From: an uncultured Porphyromonas sp.
Lineage (GTDB): Bacteria > Bacteroidota > Bacteroidia > Bacteroidales > Porphyromonadaceae
Reading direction: 5' to 3'
Length of the DNA stretch: 64,000 nucleotides
Assembly: GCA_934364985.1 (NCBI GenBank)
Contig: CAKRMU010000005.1
Location: 68,854-132,853, forward strand
Under the pieces are notes generated by a model. That model was not told the DNA's origin, searched no databases, and saw only the letters and a program-made list of their open reading frames with translations. Made by a program: the position numbers and the translations under genes. Position 1 is the first letter of the stretch, and each line of letters opens with the position of its first letter. This document shows positions 1 through 8,113 of this stretch, one piece after another.

Positions 1-37
1 ACTCGCCGGGGTATATTAATGATCCCTGCTATTTTGG

Positions 38-45
38 TATCTTTG
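38..45 (+). promoter_or_regulatory. -7 promoter box of typA
   Basis: TATCTTTG matches the Bacteroidetes housekeeping -7 consensus TAnnTTTG. It lies about 33 bases before the typA start, and a Shine-Dalgarno-like AAAGGAG follows at 66-72. No clear -33 TTTG is visible at the usual spacing. The same GGTATCTTTG string recurs before the TPR lipoprotein gene (47199-47206). Confidence 0.6.
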
Positions 46-77
46 CAGGGTCAAAAGAGATGACAAAAGGAGAATAG

Positions 78-1892
78 ATGCAAAAGATTAGAAATGTAGC
101 CATTATAGCACACGTGGATCACGGCAAAACTTCGCTCGTGGACCGTATGTTGCAGGCGGGAAAGTTATTTAGAGAAGAGAGTGCAGAGCTCACACAAGTA
201 TTGGATAATAATGACTTGGAGCGCGAGCGAGGTATCACTATACTCTCCAAAAATGTCTCTATACAATATAAAGATTATAAGATTAATATCATAGACACCC
301 CCGGACACGCTGACTTTGGGGGCGAGGTAGAGCGTGTGCTAAATATGGCTGATGGTTGTCTCCTTATTGTGGATGCCTTTGAAGGTCCTATGCCACAGAC
401 GAGGTTTGTCCTCAGCAAAGCCATCGAGTTAGGGCTAAAACCGATCGTGGTGATTAATAAAGTAGACAAAGAGAATTGCCGCCCCGACGAGGTACAAGAA
501 ATGGTATTCGACCTGATGTTTAATCTTGATGCGTCGGAGGAGCAGTTAGATTTCCCCACATTTTATGGATCTGCTAAGCAGGGCTGGATGTCGGATGACT
601 GGCGAAAGCCAACGGATAACATCCACGCACTATTAGATGCCATCATCAAGTATATTCCCGCTCCTCCAATGCTCGAGGGGGCAAGTCAGATGCTGATCAC
701 TTCGCTCGATTACTCCAATTATGTAGGACGTATCGCAGTGGGAAGGGTACATCGTGGTACCCTTAAAGAGGGTCAAAACATCGTCCTAATGAAGAGAGAC
801 GGCACCCAGCAAGTCTCTAAAATCAAGGAGCTAAACCTATTTGAAGGATTAGGACGAAAGAAAGTCTCCGAAGCTCAGTGCGGCGACATTTGTGCCGTAG
901 TGGGGCTGGAGAATTTTGAGATAGGCGAAACTATATGCGATGCCTCTACCCCTGATGCTCTACCCACAATCGCCATAGACGAACCTACAATGAGCATGCG
1001 GTTTATGATTAACAACTCTCCTTTCTTTGGGAGAGAGGGTAAGTACGTCACCTCACGCCATATATACGATCGTCTTCGGAGGGAATTGGATAAGGACTTA
1101 GCCCTAAGAGTCGAAGAGACAGATAGTGCTGATAGCTGGATCGTATACGGCAGGGGCGTCCTACACCTATCCATATTAATTGAGACGATGCGCCGTGAGG
1201 GGTATGAGCTTCAGGTAGGTCAGCCTCAAGTGATTATCAAAGAAATCAACGGCGTTAAGCACGAACCTGTGGAGGAATTGATGATAAATCTCCCAGAGGA
1301 AACTGCAAGCAGGATCATCGATATGGTCACCAGACGGAAAGGAGAGATGACTGAAATGGAGCAGAAAAACGACCGTACCTTCCTCAAGTTTAGGATACCC
1401 TCAAGAGGAATTATCGGGCTTAACAACCAAGTCCTTACAGCATCCAGCGGTGAAGCAATTATGGCACACCGATTCCTTGATTTCGAGCCCTGGAAAGGAG
1501 AGATCGAGAACCGTAACAACGGCTCAATAGTAGCTCTTGAGTCCGGAGTCGCTTATGCCTATTCCCTAAATAACCTACAAAGCCGTGGTAGATTCTTTAT
1601 TGAGCCACAAGAAGAGGTCTATGCAGGACAAGTAGTAGGCGAAAACACCCGTGACGAAGACCTAAATGTCAACGTCTGTAAGTCCAAGAAATTGAGCAAC
1701 ATGAGAGCCTCAGGTTCAGACGATAAAGTGCAACTTGCACCTCCAGTCCGTTTCTCACTTGAGGATGCGCTTGAATACATAAAAGCAGACGAGTTAGTGG
1801 AGGTAACCCCAAAGTCTATGCGTATGCGTAAGATCATCCTTGATGAGATAGCACGGAAGCGGGATAGCCGTACTAAGCAGGAGGGCAGATGA
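78..1892 (+). CDS. typA: Ribosome-associated GTPase TypA/BipA
   Basis: Translational GTPase of the EF-G/LepA superfamily that binds the ribosome and supports assembly and stress growth. The 604 residues match the usual family length. The P-loop AHVDHGKTS is at residues 11-19, the G3 motif DTPGH at 73-77 and the G4 motif NKVD at 127-130; the central region is the beta-barrel domain 2, followed by EF-G-like domains III and V and the TypA-specific C-terminal end. The ATG at 78 is preceded by AAAGGAG at a good distance. The stop overlaps the start of the next gene (ATGA), so the glycosyltransferase is probably co-translated. Nothing in the sequence suggests damage. The assignment over EF-G or LepA rests on length and domain order. 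Confidence 0.96.
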   Translation: MQKIRNVAIIAHVDHGKTSLVDRMLQAGKLFREESAELTQVLDNNDLERERGITILSKNVSIQYKDYKINIIDTPGHADFGGEVERVLNMADGCLLIVDAFEGPMPQTRFVLSKAIELGLKPIVVINKVDKENCRPDEVQEMVFDLMFNLDASEEQLDFPTFYGSAKQGWMSDDWRKPTDNIHALLDAIIKYIPAPPMLEGASQMLITSLDYSNYVGRIAVGRVHRGTLKEGQNIVLMKRDGTQQVSKIKELNLFEGLGRKKVSEAQCGDICAVVGLENFEIGETICDASTPDALPTIAIDEPTMSMRFMINNSPFFGREGKYVTSRHIYDRLRRELDKDLALRVEETDSADSWIVYGRGVLHLSILIETMRREGYELQVGQPQVIIKEINGVKHEPVEELMINLPEETASRIIDMVTRRKGEMTEMEQKNDRTFLKFRIPSRGIIGLNNQVLTASSGEAIMAHRFLDFEPWKGEIENRNNGSIVALESGVAYAYSLNNLQSRGRFFIEPQEEVYAGQVVGENTRDEDLNVNVCKSKKLSNMRASGSDDKVQLAPPVRFSLEDALEYIKADELVEVTPKSMRMRKIILDEIARKRDSRTKQEGR

Positions 1893-3655
1893 TACTCGTC
1901 ATCATCGTTACCTATAATGGGCTGGAGTGGATTGAGGGTCTACTTCAGCCCTTTGTATGTGATCGGGAGGGGCTGGATATCGCCATTGTGGACAATGCTT
2001 CTACCGATGGCACCCCACAGATTGTCCTCAAAGGGTATCCTTTTGTACGGATTATCCAAAGGCATAGTAACCTCGGTTTTGGGGCTGCGAATAATATCCT
2101 CCTTGAGGAAGCCATATCTAAAGACTATTCGGGTGTCTTCTTACTTAATCAGGATGCCAGTATTTCGGCTACTTCAATTAGGGCATTAGCTGATTTCGCC
2201 GATACGCACTCTGAGGTAGGGATTCTGTCACCTACGCACCTTGATAAGCAGGGAAACGTGGAAGCGGGTTTCGCACATTACCTTCCCCGTATGCCCCAAT
2301 CGTCATTTACAGAAGTGCCATTTATCAATGCCGCATTATGGTATTTACCTCGTCGTACTCTAATAAAAGTAGGCACATTTTCGCCCCTTTTCTATCATTA
2401 TGGGGAGGACTTAGACTACGCTCATAGGGTACAAGCTGAGGGTCTTAAGGTGGGATATCTCCCCTCTATTACTGCTTTTCACTTTCGCGAAATGGGTACG
2501 CTCTCCCTGGAGAAATCCCTACAGCTAAAGCAAGCATACCATTTAGCCGAAGCCATTAATCCTTTATACTCTCCTCTGAAACGCTTCTTCAGAGGGTTCG
2601 TTATGCCCTTTGGGGAAGCGATAAAAGCCCCTTTGTCATTGGCTAATTGTTATCTCAAGATGCTCGGATGTCTATGGTCACTCCGCCCAATAATGAGGCT
2701 TTGGATGAATCGACCTGCAGTAAATGTCACAGGTCTTAAGCGAACTATGTCGCAGCAAGAGCAGGCACCCGTACTTCTTTTTGTCTATAATCGCCCTCAA
2801 CATACTCGCCGAATCTTTGAGCAACTATTGAGACAACCTGAGATCGAAAGCACACATATATATATATGGAGTGACGGACCAAAGGGTAATCAAGATAGCG
2901 ATGCCGTGCAAGAAGTCAGAGCTATCTGTCGGAGCCTATTGCCTCAAGCGACCTTGCACGAGCAGATATCAAACGTTGGCTTAGCCAATAATGTAGTGGA
3001 GGGGGTCAGCACAATCCTAAAGACACATACACGTGTCATTGTGCTTGAGGACGACCTTATCCTTTCGCCCTATTTCCTTCGCTGGATGAATGATACCCTT
3101 AATTGCTACGAAAACAATCCGGAGATAGCACATATCCATGCAGGTACATTCTACACCTCTTCAACGCTCAAAAACAATCACTTATTGCATTTTGCAGGTA
3201 GCTGGGGATGGGCAACGTGGCAAGATAGATGGAAGGAGTTATGGGAGCCTAATGGGCAAAAGCTCCTTGATGAATTGATGGCAAAGCCGGATGTCCGACG
3301 GCAATTCAATTACTACGGATATATGGATTTCACGCGGATGCTTCGGCAACAAGTAGAGGGGCTCAACAACTCTTGGGCAGTACGTTGGCACGCCTCCCTC
3401 GTCCTGCATCATCGATTAAGCGTCAGTTGCAATCCCCCACTTGTCGCTAACAGAGGCTTTGACAATAGTGGCACACACTCAGGTGGGGGCGGTCGTTACA
3501 ATACACCTGTAGCCCCTTTTCCTATCTATGCTGAGCCTATTACTTCGCCCACAGAAAGCAAGACGGCACGGCACATCTTGACAGCTTACTACCGCCGCAC
3601 CAATAACAAACTGGCAAAAGCGTGGTACAAACTTAGGGAGATCTTAACGAGATGA
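1889..3655 (+). CDS. Two-domain family 2 glycosyltransferase (GT2-GT2 fusion)
   Basis: Cytoplasmic or membrane-peripheral sugar transferase, presumably for a surface polysaccharide or lipid-linked glycan. Residues 1 to about 260 form a rhamnosyltransferase-like GT2 domain (IVTYNG, IVDNASTDGT, the metal-site region LLNQDAS, and YHYGEDLDYAHR). Residues about 278 to 588 form a second GT-A fold domain beginning VLLFVYNRPQHTRR, with the acidic metal motif VLEDDLILSP and SWGWATWQDRW, typical of sugar-nucleotide transferases annotated near capsule loci. Two complete GT domains in one chain suggest sequential additions to the same acceptor, which is an inference. The start overlaps the typA stop and the stop overlaps trmN, so three unrelated functions sit in one transcript. 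Acceptor and donor cannot be read from sequence. Confidence 0.85.
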   Translation: MILVIIVTYNGLEWIEGLLQPFVCDREGLDIAIVDNASTDGTPQIVLKGYPFVRIIQRHSNLGFGAANNILLEEAISKDYSGVFLLNQDASISATSIRALADFADTHSEVGILSPTHLDKQGNVEAGFAHYLPRMPQSSFTEVPFINAALWYLPRRTLIKVGTFSPLFYHYGEDLDYAHRVQAEGLKVGYLPSITAFHFREMGTLSLEKSLQLKQAYHLAEAINPLYSPLKRFFRGFVMPFGEAIKAPLSLANCYLKMLGCLWSLRPIMRLWMNRPAVNVTGLKRTMSQQEQAPVLLFVYNRPQHTRRIFEQLLRQPEIESTHIYIWSDGPKGNQDSDAVQEVRAICRSLLPQATLHEQISNVGLANNVVEGVSTILKTHTRVIVLEDDLILSPYFLRWMNDTLNCYENNPEIAHIHAGTFYTSSTLKNNHLLHFAGSWGWATWQDRWKELWEPNGQKLLDELMAKPDVRRQFNYYGYMDFTRMLRQQVEGLNNSWAVRWHASLVLHHRLSVSCNPPLVANRGFDNSGTHSGGGGRYNTPVAPFPIYAEPITSPTESKTARHILTAYYRRTNNKLAKAWYKLREILTR

Positions 3656-4374
3656 GTGAGCCATTCCACCTAAAGCAGTTCGACATCTATCAAGACCGGT
3701 CAGCTCTAAAAGTGGGGACAGATGGGATGTTGCTCGGAGCCATAGTCGCTGATCGTTGCGTGTTAAATCCTCCAAAAAGAGTACTGGATATCGGTACAGG
3801 TACAGGTATTATTGCCCTAATGCTGGCTCAAGTATTCCCCAGAACCACTCAGATTGTGGGCATAGAGATAGATACTGCTTCCGCTGAAGAAGCAACGCAA
3901 AATGCTCTTCACTCCCCATTCTCTTCGCAAGTAACCATCATCAATACTGACCTCCGGCACTTCACGAGCGACTCTTTTGATCTAATCGTCAGCAATCCGC
4001 CCTTTTTCACTCACACACATAGCACGTCCGACGAACGCTCAACGCAAGCCAAGCATTCAATTTCACTATCCCCTGAGTGCTTCTTCGGCAAATGTCAGGA
4101 GTTACTAACCCCACAAGGAAGCATCGCCACCATCATAGCCACATCAGCCTTTCAGGAGTATAAAATGCAGGGCAAAAGCCATGGCTTTAGCCCAATCGAA
4201 AATATCAACATAGTATCAAAAGTAGGGCGACCTCCTAAACGGATCGTCACCTTTTGGCAGAATAGCCCTATGCCACTACGAAATAACGCCCTCACAATAT
4301 TGCAGGGCAACGGACGGCATAGCTACACACCAGAGTACGCAAGACTGCTTCGACCCTACCTCATCATCCTATAA
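3652..4374 (+). CDS. trmN: tRNA1(Val) adenine-37 N6-methyltransferase (TrmN/YfiC family)
   Basis: SAM-dependent N6-adenine tRNA methyltransferase, acting in the family on A37 of tRNA-Val. The 240 residues show the SAM-binding motif VLDIGTGTGIIALMLA (about residues 44-59) and the catalytic N6-adenine motif NPPF (about 115-118). The N-terminal FHLKQFDIYQD and GTDGMLLG are characteristic of the YfiC family. The ATG overlaps the stop of the glycosyltransferase (ATGA), so translation is coupled. It is the last gene of the typA transcript; a 14/15-bp hairpin follows ten bases after the stop. Distinction from other NPPF methyltransferases such as RsmC or HemK rests on the N-terminal motif and short length. 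Confidence 0.85.
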   Translation: MSEPFHLKQFDIYQDRSALKVGTDGMLLGAIVADRCVLNPPKRVLDIGTGTGIIALMLAQVFPRTTQIVGIEIDTASAEEATQNALHSPFSSQVTIINTDLRHFTSDSFDLIVSNPPFFTHTHSTSDERSTQAKHSISLSPECFFGKCQELLTPQGSIATIIATSAFQEYKMQGKSHGFSPIENINIVSKVGRPPKRIVTFWQNSPMPLRNNALTILQGNGRHSYTPEYARLLRPYLIIL

Positions 4375-4777
4375 ACAAGAATAGGTTGAGATAAGGTTCG
4401 CCCTAACCTAATCTCAACCATCGTCATGGAAGGTTCACTCAACATTCACACTACTTCCACATACCTTCAAAAAACCGAGACCCTATATTCGCCCCGACGA
4501 ATATAGGGTCTCGGTTGCGACAAATACCAGGCCTTCCCCTCGACGAATTCCGTATATTTTCTAAAGCCAATTGTATCCCCAAATGAGTGCAAGGCAGAGA
4601 ACACCTCTTTGTCAACAGACCTACTTATTTATTCGTCTTACGCTTCAATACTTATTACTTAGGGCCATTTACTTAAAACCATTCAGAATGAAAGGACCTT
4701 TCCTGATCTATATCCCTTGTCTCAAATAGAGGTATAAAGCGTCACCCTGTTAGGCACGAACAAGTTATCTCATATCA
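4375..4777. repeat. Convergent intergenic region with dispersed-repeat copy A
   Basis: About 400 bases between the 3' ends of trmN and the phosphatase-like gene, without a credible ORF. A perfect 17-bp inverted repeat, CCGAGACCCTATATTCG at 4475-4491 and its complement at 4498-4514, surrounds a six-base loop. It is followed at 4542-4560 by the word GACGAATTCCGTATATT. These words recur, degenerate and in either orientation, near 18386-18450, 35735-35820 and 40972-41065, so I read this as one copy of a dispersed intergenic repeat family. Confidence 0.6.
4384..4419 (+). terminator. Hairpin after trmN
   Basis: A 15-base arm (4384-4398) pairs with 4405-4419 at 14 of 15 positions around a six-base loop. 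No T-run follows, so it may act as a transcript-stabilising hairpin or a bidirectional stop between the convergent typA and phosphatase transcripts rather than as a classical intrinsic terminator. Confidence 0.5.
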
Positions 4778-5848
4778 TTAATACAGTAGAATATTTCGGA
4801 GTTTCTCCTGCTTAGAGGTGTTAAAATGTAGGTGCTCCGTGATGTACTTGTCGACGGACCCATATCGCTTTATGATGGCATCAATCAGTTGATTAATTTG
4901 ATTGGGTTGCGAGCGAAAGTACTCCGTAAGGGCCTCCTGCACTTTGGTTGTTTGCATAAATCCATTCGGTTCTAAGCGACTTGGAGGCAGATTATCATTA
5001 TTAATCATATAGTCACTGATGGCATCTGACTTACTTATTCCGAGAATGTGGTGAACAATGAAAGTCACGATCGCCACACGATCCCTCCCTAAGTTATCAC
5101 TCAGCAATATGGGATACTTATTGGGGTCTATCAATTCATCCAAAATCATTGTTATCTGATTTGGATTATTAAAAGCGATATTCTCAAGGATGTTTTGCCT
5201 TATTTTCCTCACTTCCGTGCCTGATAAATCACCATTGTATATCCTATCAATAATCTTTTGATAATCATATACACTATCTGGCGAAATGAATATCTGCTCC
5301 ATTTCAGACGCACCCAATGAGGGAGCATAATCGGCAACATCAGAGGGCACAAGTATATACTGCGTATGGATCCCAAGGGAAGCTATCGTAGGGATATCCT
5401 GCTCAAAACTACGCCATAAGTCACCCGACGTGTAAAGCATTCCCCACCTCATCTGATCACCCAAAGCGGTCATATACCCGCCCACATCTCTTAGATTGAT
5501 AATGCCTATGGTCGGGATTGTACGGCTGGAGACAACCCGTATGTCGCGGTTATTAAAAACGAGTAAGAAGTAAGTATGCTCTGAGGTATTTTGTGGTGTA
5601 GAGTATCGGTAAATCTCTTTCTCTATTGCCTCTATTGCATTGGGCTGATCCGGATATACATTGGCATTCTGTGAAGCATATATCGCCACTTGCCCCTCCA
5701 TACCTGGATTGACTTGCCATTGGACGACGTAGTCGCCTTGAGCATTTCGGCTCGTATGGGTATCAATGTAATATGCCTGCTTGGCACAGGACGCCAATAG
5801 CAGTGTAAAGGGTAATAAGGCGAAAAAATTATATATCGTTTTATCCAT
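4778..5848 (-). CDS. Lipoprotein of the tyrosine-phosphatase (Y_phosphatase3) family, catalytic Cys replaced
   Basis: Exported lipoprotein: the N-terminus ends in the lipobox LLASC, with Cys at about residue 21. After about 100 residues of unrecognised domain, the segment starting INLRDVGGY (about 122) matches bacterial Tyr/Ser phosphatases related to PF13350, and the C-terminal helical part fits too. In the family the P-loop reads HCxxGKDR. Here the equivalent reads SDNLGRDR, with Asp251 (codon 5096-5098) in the place of the nucleophilic Cys; G, D and R of the loop are kept. It is therefore probably a pseudo-phosphatase that binds a phospho-ligand, or uses another chemistry. It lies 83 bases after the operon upstream and may be transcribed with it or separately. 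Confidence 0.7.
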   Translation of the reverse strand: MDKTIYNFFALLPFTLLLASCAKQAYYIDTHTSRNAQGDYVVQWQVNPGMEGQVAIYASQNANVYPDQPNAIEAIEKEIYRYSTPQNTSEHTYFLLVFNNRDIRVVSSRTIPTIGIINLRDVGGYMTALGDQMRWGMLYTSGDLWRSFEQDIPTIASLGIHTQYILVPSDVADYAPSLGASEMEQIFISPDSVYDYQKIIDRIYNGDLSGTEVRKIRQNILENIAFNNPNQITMILDELIDPNKYPILLSDNLGRDRVAIVTFIVHHILGISKSDAISDYMINNDNLPPSRLEPNGFMQTTKVQEALTEYFRSQPNQINQLIDAIIKRYGSVDKYITEHLHFNTSKQEKLRNILLY

Positions 5849-5931
5849 AATATCTGCACTTGAGTACTACAAATATATAGAAACCTACGTAAGAGGGGTA
5901 ATATTATTGGTTAAAAAAAGAAAAGAATCGT

Positions 5932-7116
5932 CTAACGGATCGCCTCACTAAGCACCATGGCATTATTACCATCCGAAGAGCCATAGACGAGGAGAAACCG
6001 CTCTCCGCCCTCCTGGATATGCCACGTTTTTCTAAAAGTATCAGTAGTGGTATGTATATTCTTAGTGATTAGGTGGAGGGGTGTACGAGCAATTTGCTTC
6101 AGCCACTTTTTGCCTTTAGTATTCCTCTCTATCACGCGAAACACTCTACCGGGGAAGTCAGGAAGATACTGATGTGAAAAATACAGATGAGTATTCTGAG
6201 CTGGTTGCCAAACCGGATAACCGAGCTGAAGAGATGGGTATCCGACCTTGGCAAAGGCAGGATAAAGGTCATAGATATAGGCTCCTACCTCAGGCGAAAA
6301 AGGGATTATTTCAGGAGGCAATGAGGGGTCTGACGTGCAGGTAAATGTGATATCTCTCTGTAATTCTAACGATACGATTTTCGGTTTTTCGTGAGGATAG
6401 ATATGTAATAATAACTCTTTGGCATCTCGATGAAGTGATACGATATGGAGGTCAAAGATGTAGGGCAAAGCATCCTCAAGATACGATATATCGAGCATAG
6501 GGGAGAGCTTTATGAGTAGTTCGCTATGGGGACTAACGTTTAGTAACCGAGGGATTAAGGTCGTGACATCCGGGCTGCTTTCGTTGAGGAAAAAAGTACG
6601 CACATTTTTATAAGCACGTCTATCAGGATCAATGAATATGAGGTCAGGCTGATAGTTTTTAGCTAATTCTACCCCTTCATTCTCTGCTCTTCCTGTGTGA
6701 CAAGTGATATTGTTGATGCCTAATGAGAAGAAGTTGTGGCGGGCAATTTGTACCCTATTATCATTTGCTTCGAGGTAAATAACGGCATCACAATACTGAC
6801 TAAAAGCATAACTATCAGCCCCCATTCCGCCACTCAAGTCTAAGACAATGCTATGAGGAGAGCGTATAAATCGCGTCTTATAAATTGCTGTCTCGGGGTT
6901 AGAAGATTGCTCTACAATTACCGACTCAGGGATAAAGACCTGCGGATTCTTTGCCCATTCCTGCCACTTTGTCTGCAACTTTTGATGAGCCTGAATGGCA
7001 TTAAGAGCGACGATGAAGTCATTTTTCCCAAAGGGAGGATGATTGAGTGCTAATCGTCGCACATCCTCCTCTCTGTGATCCCAAATATAGGATAGAAGCT
7101 CAGGTGTAATGTCCAT
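5932..7116 (-). CDS. Class I SAM-dependent methyltransferase with THUMP-like C-terminal domain
   Basis: Putative RNA methyltransferase of 394 residues. An N-terminal helical region (1-85) is followed by a Rossmann methyltransferase core with the SAM loop VLDLSGGMGADSY (about 91-103), the acidic YLEANDNR and the post-motif FIDPDRR, a form seen in Bacteroidetes proteins annotated as THUMP-like. The C-terminal 150 residues correspond to the THUMP-like domain region expected to bind RNA. It starts 6 bases after manA ends, so it is the last gene of the agu-glg-man operon. The substrate is unknown. It lacks an NPPY motif, which argues against N6-adenine methylation. Confidence 0.75.
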   Translation of the reverse strand: MDITPELLSYIWDHREEDVRRLALNHPPFGKNDFIVALNAIQAHQKLQTKWQEWAKNPQVFIPESVIVEQSSNPETAIYKTRFIRSPHSIVLDLSGGMGADSYAFSQYCDAVIYLEANDNRVQIARHNFFSLGINNITCHTGRAENEGVELAKNYQPDLIFIDPDRRAYKNVRTFFLNESSPDVTTLIPRLLNVSPHSELLIKLSPMLDISYLEDALPYIFDLHIVSLHRDAKELLLHIYPHEKPKIVSLELQRDITFTCTSDPSLPPEIIPFSPEVGAYIYDLYPAFAKVGYPSLQLGYPVWQPAQNTHLYFSHQYLPDFPGRVFRVIERNTKGKKWLKQIARTPLHLITKNIHTTTDTFRKTWHIQEGGERFLLVYGSSDGNNAMVLSEAIR

Positions 7117-7122
7117 TTAACG

Positions 7123-8112
7123 CTAACGGATATAAGCCTCTACCAGCTTCGCTTTTGGGGAACTAAGGGCGATAGATATCTCCTTTATACAAGCAGGGAT
7201 GAGAGTTATTTGTCCACGTCTTAGTGGCAGCTCGTCATTAAGTATCACTTCCCCATCCTCCACGAATAGTATGGTAAAGGATTGCCTCGGCTCGAGATTG
7301 CAGTGGTAGCTTTTAGTAAGTTGCAACAAACGTGTCGTGAAATAGGGGCAGTCGACCAACGTAATAGGAGTATCTGTAAGAGTGCGGTCGTAAGTCAATG
7401 TACCACCATTATTAACCCCATAATCAATGACCTCCATTGCCTGCTCTATATGCAAAGGACGTTTATTCCCATCTGCATCAGTACGATTAAAGTCGTAGAG
7501 ACGATAGGTCGTATTGCTCGCCTGCTGAATCTCTAAAAGCAAGTTACCAGCCCCGATAGTATGCACCTTTCCTGGTGAGATATAAAAGACATCTCCCGGA
7601 TGACTCTTGTAGGAACCGATGTACTCCATCACGGCATCACTCTTCACTAATTCTCGCAACTGACAAGGGTCGGTTTCCTTAGTCCATCCGAAGCGTATTC
7701 GTGCATCCGGAGTATTGGATAAGAGATACCACATCTCGGTTTTACCCCATCCGATTCCTTTTTCTTGAGCATAAGCATCCGAGGGATGTACCTGTACACT
7801 GAGGTCAGACTGAGCATCTATCAGCTTAACGAGTAGGGGAAACTGCCCTTCATATCTCTCCATTACCTCACGTCCCAATAGCTTTTCACCATACTCAAGA
7901 GCGACTTCATTAAGGTTCTTTCCCCGCAGAAAGCCATTTGAAATGACAGAAATATTCCCCTCTAAAGGCGATATTTCCCACGTCTCGCCTATACTATGGC
8001 AAGGTGGTTTTTCACCCTTATACTGATAAATCTTATCACCTCCCCAAAGGGTGGTTTTGTATATTTCATCAAATAATAACGGATATAAAGGGGGGAATAT
8101 AGTGACCATCAT
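7123..8112 (-). CDS. manA: Mannose-6-phosphate isomerase, class I
   Basis: Zinc-dependent cupin isomerase interconverting fructose-6-phosphate and mannose-6-phosphate, feeding GDP-sugar and glycan synthesis. In 329 residues the zinc-site motifs are visible: SVQVHPSD (Gln and His ligands), KTEMWYLL (Glu ligand) and GKVHTIGAG (His ligand). The ATG at 8112 is doubled (MM) and only one base separates it from the glgB stop, so expression is coupled. The length is that of the short, Bacillus-like class I enzymes rather than the longer E. coli form. Catalytic residues all appear intact. Confidence 0.92.
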   Translation of the reverse strand: MMVTIFPPLYPLLFDEIYKTTLWGGDKIYQYKGEKPPCHSIGETWEISPLEGNISVISNGFLRGKNLNEVALEYGEKLLGREVMERYEGQFPLLVKLIDAQSDLSVQVHPSDAYAQEKGIGWGKTEMWYLLSNTPDARIRFGWTKETDPCQLRELVKSDAVMEYIGSYKSHPGDVFYISPGKVHTIGAGNLLLEIQQASNTTYRLYDFNRTDADGNKRPLHIEQAMEVIDYGVNNGGTLTYDRTLTDTPITLVDCPYFTTRLLQLTKSYHCNLEPRQSFTILFVEDGEVILNDELPLRRGQITLIPACIKEISIALSSPKAKLVEAYIR

Positions 8113-8113
8113 T

